A stretch of 10,965 nucleotides of DNA from positions 1-10,965 of the forward strand of contig SDNN01000086.1 in the NCBI GenBank assembly GCA_004524425.1. The letters are read 5' to 3'. Below the pieces are notes generated by a model that had not been told where the DNA came from, did no database searches, and saw only the letters and a program-made list of their open reading frames with translations. A program made the position numbers and the translations under genes. This DNA is from Promethearchaeota archaeon (lineage in GTDB: Archaea; Asgardarchaeota; Lokiarchaeia; Sigynarchaeales; SOKP01). Numbering within the stretch: the stretch's first letter is position 1; each line of letters starts with the position of its first letter. Shown one piece after another: positions 6,108 through 10,965 of the stretch.

Positions 6108-6129
6108 TTAATTATCAGTTGATAATTAA
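6108..6129. repeat. Perfect inverted repeat (10-bp arms, 2-bp gap) upstream of Alba
   Basis: TTAATTATCA and TGATAATTAA are exact reverse complements separated by GT. The repeat begins 90 bp upstream of the Alba start, near a TATA-like sequence at 6164-6175 (minus strand CTATTTAAATATC without its first two bases). It could be an operator or an RNA hairpin in the leader. Composition is AT-rich, which raises the chance of accidental symmetry. The remainder of the 295-bp gap 6019-6313 shows nothing recognisable except T-runs serving the gene at 6314. Confidence 0.4.
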
Positions 6130-6280
6130 GTCTAATAAACTTAGAGTTTGATTTAAAGATTTTGATATTTAAATAGTTTGTGAAAATGATACAAGGATGG
6201 TAATGTGGTGTTTACTTAAAGCGAAAGAATGGAGAATCAATTCATTAAAGTCGTGTTTAATAAAAATTGGAAGTCTTATA

Positions 6281-6292
6281 AATAAAAAAATT
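6281..6292 (-). terminator. T-tract behind the crotonase gene at 6314
   Basis: The minus-strand complement of an A-rich run (AATAAAAAAATT region) lies about 25 nt behind the stop codon at 6314-6316. It is a plausible end for the long leftward gene block. Confidence 0.35.
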
Positions 6293-6313
6293 AGATTTTC
6301 ATAAAAAGGCTCT

Positions 6314-7132
6314 TTATTTTCCTATAAAAACAGAATCTCTCTTTTCTTTTAAAGCCTTGAGGGATTCACTAAAATCCTTGCTAATGAGAGTTTTCACCCA
6401 GCCCTTATTTTCCAAATCAAGTTGCTGTTCAATTATTGGTTTAAAATAGGCATGCATTGTTTTTTTCATTAATTTAATTGATAGAGAAGGACCTTTCGGG
6501 GGAATTAGTCTTAATGCTCGTTCTCTCGCATGAGGCATCAGTTGATCTTTTGGTAAAATTTTATTGATTAACCCTAAACTAACTGCTTCCTGTGCTGTAA
6601 TTTTATCTCCAAAATAAAATAATTCTTTTGCTTTTTGAAATCCAACGAGGAATGGTAAAAGAAACGTGGTTGCAAAATCAGGCATCACGGCGCGTTTGAT
6701 AAAATATAGACCAAACCATGCATCTTCCGTGCTATAAATAAGATCACTACACACGACTGGTAAGGTAAATCCTCCTCCGACGGCTAGCCCATTCATGGCC
6801 GTAATAACAGGTTTATCCAAATTCCAGAACTTTAAGCATAATTTTTTTGAAGCCATGTCTCTCAAGTTAATTTCACTTAGATATTCGGGGGGAACTTCCT
6901 TTCTCATGTTTTCCGTGAAATAACCTCCCGAACAAAAGGCATTGCACTCCGAACCGGTAAGGATCATTACTTTAATATCCTTATCTTTTTCCACATGATC
7001 TACGGCATACCATAATTCTAATAAGGTGAGAGGAGATAATGCATTCTTACGTTCAGGTCTGTTTAACGTGACGGTAGCGATGCCATTCTCTTCTTTTTGA
7101 TATAAGATATCCTTGAAATCTTCAGTATTCAT
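6314..7132 (-). CDS. Crotonase-fold acyl-CoA enzyme lacking both hydratase glutamates
   Basis: A 272-residue enoyl-CoA hydratase/isomerase family protein that should act on an acyl-CoA thioester. The fold is clear: VTLNRPERKNALS (21-33), oxyanion motif FCSGG (66-70), NGLAVGGGFTLPVVCSD (114-130), and the C-terminal ITAQEAVSLGLINKIL (178-193). By alignment with rat hydratase (E144 and E164), Thr123 and Phe144 replace the two catalytic glutamates, so ordinary hydration is unlikely. Asp152 in VMPDFATTFLLPFLVG sits where PaaG-type ring isomerases and dienoyl-CoA isomerases carry their Asp (compare LVPD...LLPRLVG). The usual oxyanion-loop Asp is Tyr71. It is the last gene of the leftward block, 39 bp behind a DUF998 gene. 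Isomerase or another crotonase chemistry is most likely; the substrate is unknown. Confidence 0.88.
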   Translation of the reverse strand: MNTEDFKDILYQKEENGIATVTLNRPERKNALSPLTLLELWYAVDHVEKDKDIKVMILTGSECNAFCSGGYFTENMRKEVPPEYLSEINLRDMASKKLCLKFWNLDKPVITAMNGLAVGGGFTLPVVCSDLIYSTEDAWFGLYFIKRAVMPDFATTFLLPFLVGFQKAKELFYFGDKITAQEAVSLGLINKILPKDQLMPHARERALRLIPPKGPSLSIKLMKKTMHAYFKPIIEQQLDLENKGWVKTLISKDFSESLKALKEKRDSVFIGK

Positions 7133-7171
7133 ATTATTATACTCAAGTTCATGAATTATTAAAGTTTCTAA

Positions 7172-7864
7172 TTATCTCACGGAATTTTTCCATATTTTCG
7201 AAATCTGAAGTACAACCCACACGCAATAACCATATACCATAGCTTTCTGCATTACTATACTAAGTACTATAGATGTTCTAAATGCATACAAGAGAATGAT
7301 GCTTATCATGCAAAATGCCACGCCTGTGAAGGAATAGATATTTAGATATTTTGCATCTAACAAAAGAGCAAGGGAATGTATTAAAATGGCCACCATGATA
7401 AATGAAAAAAACATTTTTGCCAGTGAAACATGCATTATAGAATGTGTATCTTCAGCAAATATTCCGATACCCATCAAACATACAGAGGATAATATTCCCA
7501 TGATTGACCCAGATATGTTGATAGATTTAATTAATTTGGATTTGGAAAATAGAGTTGAAATTACTATCCAAAAGGGAATTAAACTAGCTCCAACAACAAC
7601 ACACGCAATTAAAAATAACGTTCTTGAGATGATATTAGGTGAACCTGTTTTCATGTTAATGGTGGTGCCTAAATAGCTCAAATAATCGTGAGTAAAAGAA
7701 TATCCATCAGGATAGAAAAGCATTGCAATAACTGTGAGTAAAATAAATTGAAATCCTCCTAAAAGAGTTATAGCACAAAAAAATCTTTTCCACGATTTTA
7801 AAAATTCTAAAGCCAAAAAGGCGATAACTATCTTGTCCAAATAGGAAAAAATGGATTTAATCAT
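7172..7864 (-). CDS. DUF998-family integral membrane protein (copy A)
   Basis: A 230-residue membrane protein with about six or seven hydrophobic helices (near 11-22, 29-50, 82-105, 112-136, 148-170, 177-195 and 205-223). Family marks are YPDGYSF...YLSYLG (51-66), PNIIS (76-80), SLIPFWI (94-100) and GIGIFAEDT (132-140) followed by H145. These polar and acidic positions at the membrane edge, with the NP/PN motif, are typical of DUF998 (PF06197), whose function is not established. It is a paralogue of the protein encoded at 7986-8633 (near half identical by hand alignment from the shared LKSWKR onward). It differs by a 20-residue N-terminal extension. It has its own TATA-like promoter and lies 39 bp before the last crotonase gene. 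Confidence 0.8.
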   Translation of the reverse strand: MIKSIFSYLDKIVIAFLALEFLKSWKRFFCAITLLGGFQFILLTVIAMLFYPDGYSFTHDYLSYLGTTINMKTGSPNIISRTLFLIACVVVGASLIPFWIVISTLFSKSKLIKSINISGSIMGILSSVCLMGIGIFAEDTHSIMHVSLAKMFFSFIMVAILIHSLALLLDAKYLNIYSFTGVAFCMISIILLYAFRTSIVLSIVMQKAMVYGYCVWVVLQISKIWKNSVR

Positions 7865-7918
7865 TATATTTCTGAATTTTACTCCATGCTTTAGTTTATA
7901 GAAAATAAGTGTAGAATA

Positions 7919-7931
7919 ATTTTATAAATGA
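7919..7931 (-). promoter_or_regulatory. TATA-box promoter of DUF998 copy A
   Basis: The minus-strand TCATTTATAAAAT is a near-ideal archaeal TATA box. It predicts a start near 7898 and a leader of about 34 nt before the ATG at 7862-7864. This suggests that copy A and the crotonase behind it can be transcribed independently of copy B. Confidence 0.5.
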
Positions 7932-7985
7932 TTATAAAGTTAAAGGATTTTGTATTCTGTCAATCTAAAATTAAAAAAAAGGTAT

Positions 7986-8633
7986 TTATTTATCATCAAT
8001 TTTCCAAATTTTCATGATTTGAATTAAGGCCCACGCAACAAAACCATACACGATGATTTTTTGCGCTAGCGGATTGATCAAATCGAGCACTCGAAAAATA
8101 AATAATACGATAAAGACAGAAAAAATGATGCCTATGAAAGAATATATATTTTGATAATCATCATTCATTAAAATAGCAATAGAATATATCAATATCGCGG
8201 CAGCGAATGCTAAAAAGAAAAATCTCGCAGAAAAGACATGTTCCACTCTTGCTGTATCAGTAGGAAAGATGCCAACCCCCATTAGTAGAGGACACGCGAT
8301 GATTCCGAATATTGAACCAATATAACTAATTATTTTAGTAATTAACTTACCTGAAAAAAGCGTCGTCAAGGCAATCCAGAATGGTATCAATGATAGTCCA
8401 GCGATTACACAAGATAGTAGAAATAGAAAGCTTGAAATTGGATTAGGCTGACGTGTTCCAAGTGTTTTCGTTGCTCCTAAATTACTAAAATAATGATTGA
8501 TGAAGTCATATCCTCCGGGATAAAAAATCATGGCGATAATCGTGGTGATGATAAAGAATACACCTCCAAAAACAGCTATTAGGCAGCTGAGTCGTTTCCA
8601 TGATTTTAAGTCTTCAAATTTTAATCCATTCAT
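7986..8633 (-). CDS. DUF998-family integral membrane protein (copy B)
   Basis: A 215-residue polytopic membrane protein with six clear hydrophobic helices (13-38, 65-93, 100-122, 135-156, 162-181, 189-208) and a Lys/Asp-rich cytoplasmic-looking tail (KIWKIDDK). Shared family marks with copy A are LKSWKR at the N-terminus, YPGGYDF...SNLG (38-53), PNPIS (63-67), SLIPFWI (81-87) and GIFPTDT (121-127) followed by H132. Copy B keeps the usual Pro124 and the NP pair of DUF998, which copy A has changed, so B may be the more ancestral form. The ATG is preceded by AAGGAAA about 5 nt upstream. No enzymatic or transport role is established for the family. The repeated polar motif at one membrane face could be an active site, but this is inference. 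Confidence 0.82.
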   Translation of the reverse strand: MNGLKFEDLKSWKRLSCLIAVFGGVFFIITTIIAMIFYPGGYDFINHYFSNLGATKTLGTRQPNPISSFLFLLSCVIAGLSLIPFWIALTTLFSGKLITKIISYIGSIFGIIACPLLMGVGIFPTDTARVEHVFSARFFFLAFAAAILIYSIAILMNDDYQNIYSFIGIIFSVFIVLFIFRVLDLINPLAQKIIVYGFVAWALIQIMKIWKIDDK

Positions 8634-8658
8634 TACATTTCCTTCTATAAATGTGTGA

Positions 8659-8670
8659 TTTTATAAATTA
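8659..8670 (-). promoter_or_regulatory. Candidate promoter of DUF998 copy B
   Basis: The minus-strand TAATTTATAAAA is TATA-like and would give a very short leader. A second AT-rich candidate lies at 8679-8696 and would allow about 25 nt. The 108-bp gap to the upstream crotonase favours a separate promoter, but which element is used cannot be decided by eye. Confidence 0.35.
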
Positions 8671-8741
8671 AACATGTATTAAATTTAAAATTTAATCAAA
8701 TATTAAACAATTTCCAGATTTTTCAGAACCACTAATATCAT

Positions 8742-9521
8742 TCATTCGAATTTTTTTCTGAACTCATTGAGAGCATCTTCTTTATTTTTTGAGTCTACCC
8801 AGGAATAGAGAAATTCTTTCTCGATTTCGTATGCCTCACGATATGATTTATCCATTAAATGATTACTGCATAATTTTATCCCATTAAGAATGAATTGATT
8901 TTTAGTGAACAGAAATCTGGCCATTCTCATGGTTTCTTCCATGAGTTCTTCCCTGTCATCAACGATCTGATCGATTAATCCAATATCCAAAGCTTTTTCC
9001 GAGCTGACCTTCTGCGCGAACATCAATATTCTTTTAGTCCAGGGGATGCCTAATATCCTACTCATCAATACGATGTTTCCCGCTCCGGGAAAGATTCCAG
9101 ACTTTACCTCTGGCATCTGAAAAAAGCTGTCTTTTACAGCTATTCGATAATCAGAGCATAACGCATAAGCCACGCCATCTCCCATCGCACGACCATTGAT
9201 AGCACAAATGGCAGGCTTTCCATTGTATAATAAGGTAGCAATATCAGCAGCAGTTTTTTCAAAACCCTTAACTGCCCCATGATCACTTCCGTCAATAAAA
9301 TTCATGTCCATCCCCGTGGTAAAAGTTGAACCATTCCCGGTCAAGATTAACCCTCTAATTTTCTGATTATTCTGGCAATACTCTATGGCCTTCTTCAAAT
9401 TTTTAGCCATTTCGAGAGTTATCGCATTTGCTCTTTTGACTCGATTCAATGTTATGAGACCAAACCGTTTAGTAATAGAAAATTCTATGAATTCTCCAAA
9501 ATCAAAATTATTTGAAGTCAT
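8742..9521 (-). CDS. Crotonase-fold enoyl-CoA isomerase-like enzyme (tandem copy 1)
   Basis: A 259-residue cytoplasmic acyl-CoA enzyme. The order is standard: N-terminal strand ITLNRVKRANAIT (23-35), first oxyanion loop FTTGMD (67-72), second oxyanion loop with the catalytic helix NGRAMGDGVAYALCSDYRIA (109-128), then FFQMPEVKSGIFPGAG (133-148) and the KALDIGLIDQIV segment (176-187). Compared with rat hydratase, the first Glu (E144) is Ala118, whereas the second (E164) is kept as Glu138. One remaining Glu is the pattern of delta3,delta2-enoyl-CoA isomerases, which shift a double bond rather than add water. It lies 59 bp behind its paralogue at 9581-10357, in the same direction, with about 60% identity by hand alignment. 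No clear Shine-Dalgarno precedes the ATG at 9519-9521. Isomerase is a reasoned guess; the substrate is unknown. Confidence 0.87.
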   Translation of the reverse strand: MTSNNFDFGEFIEFSITKRFGLITLNRVKRANAITLEMAKNLKKAIEYCQNNQKIRGLILTGNGSTFTTGMDMNFIDGSDHGAVKGFEKTAADIATLLYNGKPAICAINGRAMGDGVAYALCSDYRIAVKDSFFQMPEVKSGIFPGAGNIVLMSRILGIPWTKRILMFAQKVSSEKALDIGLIDQIVDDREELMEETMRMARFLFTKNQFILNGIKLCSNHLMDKSYREAYEIEKEFLYSWVDSKNKEDALNEFRKKFE

Positions 9522-9580
9522 GTATTATCTTAATGGTCAAATTCTTATAGAATATCCTATTTTTTCGAAAGACCACGAAT

Positions 9581-10357
9581 TCAAGTAAATCTTTGCCTGA
9601 AATTTTTTATGAAGAGTTCCTTATCTTCATGTTCATACCATGCGGAAGCTTCTTTTTCTATCTCATATGCTTTAGCATAAGTTTTATCTGGAAAATGGTT
9701 CGCACATAATTTAATTGCGTTCAAAACAGCTTGATTTTTAGTAAAAAGGAATCTAGCTTTTTTCATGGTTTCATCCATGAGTTCATGTCTTGTCTCGACG
9801 ATCTGATCGATTAATCCAATTTCCAATGCTTTTGTGGGATTGACTCTTTCTGCAAACATGAGCATCTTCTTCGTCCAAGGGGTTCCTAATATTTTTGAAA
9901 ACAAGATCACGCAACCTGTTCCTGGAAATATACCTGAATAGATTTCAGGCATTTGGAAAAAACTGTCTGTTGTTGCTATGCGATAATCACAACAAACCAT
10001 AAATACTACACCTTCTCCCATAGTTCGACCATTTACTGCACATATCGAAGGCTTTCCATTGTATAAAGAGGCACAGATCTCCGCTGCTACACCTTCGAGC
10101 GCTTTTACGGCATCGTGATCACTTCCATCTATGTAATCTAAATCCATTCCGGTGCTGAACGAGTTTCCATTATTGGTCAGAATGAGACCTCTTATCTTTT
10201 CTGAATTTTGACAATATTCAACCGCTTTTCTTAAATTATTCAATTGATTAATCGTAAAGGAATTAGACCTGTGTATTCTATTTAAGGTTATGATTCCGAA
10301 CCTCTTCTTTATTGAGAATTCAATATATTCTCCAAAATCTAAATCATTTGACGCCAT
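9581..10357 (-). CDS. Crotonase-fold enoyl-CoA isomerase-like enzyme (tandem copy 2)
   Basis: Paralogue of the gene at 8742-9521. I start it at the ATG 10355-10357 (258 residues): from there MASNDLDFGEYIEFS aligns residue for residue with MTSNNFDFGEFIEFS of the neighbour. The GTG three codons further upstream is better read as part of a ribosome binding site (GTGAG). From this start, the oxyanion loop FSTGMD is at 67-72 and the second loop NGRTMGEGVVFMVCCDYRIA at 109-128. Val118 replaces the first hydratase Glu, and Glu138 (FFQMPE) is kept, as in the neighbour. Differences between the copies concentrate around residues 31-40, the 84-98 segment and the C-terminus, regions that shape the acyl pocket, so the two may accept different acyl chains. 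A good TATA-like element lies upstream, so this gene probably opens the two-gene crotonase unit. Confidence 0.88.
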   Translation of the reverse strand: MASNDLDFGEYIEFSIKKRFGIITLNRIHRSNSFTINQLNNLRKAVEYCQNSEKIRGLILTNNGNSFSTGMDLDYIDGSDHDAVKALEGVAAEICASLYNGKPSICAVNGRTMGEGVVFMVCCDYRIATTDSFFQMPEIYSGIFPGTGCVILFSKILGTPWTKKMLMFAERVNPTKALEIGLIDQIVETRHELMDETMKKARFLFTKNQAVLNAIKLCANHFPDKTYAKAYEIEKEASAWYEHEDKELFIKNFRQRFT

Positions 10358-10404
10358 ATTTCTCACTAATTTTTATTGTTTAAAAATGATATTGATTGAG
10401 TTCC

Positions 10405-10416
10405 ATTTTATATTTT
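10405..10416 (-). promoter_or_regulatory. TATA-box promoter of the tandem crotonase genes
   Basis: The minus-strand AAAATATAAAAT predicts a transcript start near 10383 and a leader of about 25 nt containing GTGAG before the ATG at 10355-10357. Confidence 0.45.
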
Positions 10417-10424
10417 TAATATAA

Positions 10425-10447
10425 TAAAAAAGAAAAAGAAAATTTTG
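10425..10447 (-). terminator. T-tract terminator behind the transporter gene
   Basis: The minus strand carries several T-runs (complements of A-runs within 10425-10442, plus TTTT at 10442-10445 on the plus strand) starting about 15-20 nt behind the transporter stop. It separates the transporter from the crotonase promoter. Confidence 0.4.
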
Positions 10448-10462
10448 TAATGAAAAATTTAC

Positions 10463-10965
10463 CTAGAGCTTTAATTGTCTAATTTTCAATTGATTTTCAT
10501 CAACTTTTTCTGGTCGTAAGTCATACCATTTCCAAAAAACAAAGGCTCCTAAAAGAATGCATATCATGGGAACTAACGCTAAATGCATGTGGATCCCCCA
10601 GATAGCCTGAGCCGACTGGGTACCAGAACCCTCCTCAAAACCCGTCAGTGAATGAATAATAGAAAAACTCATGACCTGGATGATGAGCCCTAGTCGACCA
10701 AAAAATTGCTGAATGCCAATAAACGTGCCTTCCTCTCTTTTTTCATGTAAAGCTACAGCCTCGTCAATAACATCAGAAAATACTGGAAAAATCATGGCCC
10801 AGTATCCCCCTTGAGCAAATCCCCATATGAAAACAGAGATTATTATTAGATAATAGTCTTTAAGAAATATTAATGGTGATACAAAAATTCCCATTAAAGT
10901 AGCAGTAATGAACATGATTTTACGATTATCATTTGTTTTTTTTGCCAATTTTACCCAAAATGGAA
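10463..10965 (-). CDS. MFS transporter, GPH (glycoside-pentoside-hexuronide) type, C-terminal part
   Basis: The frame is open through the right edge, so the N-terminal part (likely about 300 residues) lies outside; 166 residues are visible. The first visible residues, PFWVKLAKKTNDNRK, resemble the conserved loop after the first helix of the C-terminal half in GPH/MFS_2 carriers. The segment YWAMIFPVFSDVIDEAVAL (54-72 of the visible part), followed by HEKREEG (73-79), has the Asp-Asp and Arg-Glu-Gly pattern (D64, D67, R76, G79) of the late cytoplasmic loop of melibiose/xyloside-type cation symporters. Four hydrophobic helices can be seen, near 15-34, 37-60, 81-105 and 124-146. A short charged tail ends the protein. 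TTG at 10946-10948 is an internal codon, not a start. The substrate cannot be told; sugar:cation symport is the family norm, though archaeal members may carry other solutes. Confidence 0.8.
   Translation of the reverse strand, partial: PFWVKLAKKTNDNRKIMFITATLMGIFVSPLIFLKDYYLIIISVFIWGFAQGGYWAMIFPVFSDVIDEAVALHEKREEGTFIGIQQFFGRLGLIIQVMSFSIIHSLTGFEEGSGTQSAQAIWGIHMHLALVPMICILLGAFVFWKWYDLRPEKVDENQLKIRQLKL

Noticed and set aside
7386..7676. Plus-strand frame of 96 codons
   Set aside because: It is antisense to DUF998 copy A and is explained by the codon pattern of that membrane protein.
10358..10366. GTG start three codons upstream for the crotonase at 9581
   Set aside because: Collinear alignment with the tandem copy supports the ATG at 10355-10357, and the GTGAG looks like a ribosome binding site.
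10946..10948. TTG as a start for a short membrane protein of 161 residues
   Set aside because: The frame stays open through the right edge and the preceding codons encode PFWVK, a conserved transporter loop, so this is an internal position of a truncated gene.
1..10965. Search for tRNA, rRNA, CRISPR arrays, insertion sequences and attachment sites
   Set aside because: No regularly spaced direct repeats, transposase-like proteins, cloverleaf or rRNA-like stretches were seen; detection by eye is limited for divergent RNAs.

Overview
The window looks like chromosomal DNA of an AT-rich archaeon. It encodes two subunits of the archaeal-type CO dehydrogenase/acetyl-CoA synthase complex (CdhB and a short CdhC without the extra N-terminal domains of bacterial AcsB). 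It also encodes the chromatin protein Alba, and it has TATA-like promoters and T-tract terminators. The same window holds a methyl-accepting chemotaxis protein, several crotonase-fold acyl-CoA enzymes, an epoxide-hydrolase-like enzyme, DUF998 membrane proteins and a GPH-type sugar transporter. That mix suits an acetyl-CoA-pathway organism with an organic-carbon or acyl-CoA lifestyle, such as an Asgard (Lokiarchaeia-like) archaeon, better than a methanogen. The lineage is an inference; no rRNA gene is present.

Layout. 1-1120 (-): a chemoreceptor cut by the left edge, with a membrane N-terminal half and a short signalling hairpin. 1382-2248 (+): an alpha/beta hydrolase with an Asp nucleophile. 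2355-2816 (+): a highly charged protein of unknown function. 5038-3041 (-): cdhB followed by cdhC, apparently one transcription unit. 5343-5636 (+): a small CooT-like (nickel-binding family) protein, divergent from cdhB across a 304-bp gap that carries a perfect inverted repeat. 6018-5725 (-): Alba, starting at TTG behind a very good Shine-Dalgarno. 10965-6314 (-): six genes in one direction, namely the C-terminal part of an MFS/GPH transporter, two tandem paralogous crotonases, two paralogous DUF998 membrane proteins, and a third, divergent crotonase.

How the parts may fit. CdhC forms acetyl-CoA at a Ni-Ni-[4Fe-4S] A-cluster, and all its ligand cysteines are present with spacing matching the bacterial enzyme. 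CdhB is the small subunit that normally partners the CODH catalytic subunit CdhA. Neither cdhA nor cdhDE is next to the pair here. A CooT-like protein beside this nickel enzyme suggests a local role in nickel supply; this is the most interesting functional link in the window. The right-hand block may process unsaturated acyl-CoAs. The tandem pair keeps one of the two crotonase catalytic glutamates (isomerase-like), while the third copy has lost both and instead has an Asp where PaaG-type isomerases have theirs. No tRNA, rRNA, CRISPR array or mobile element was seen.
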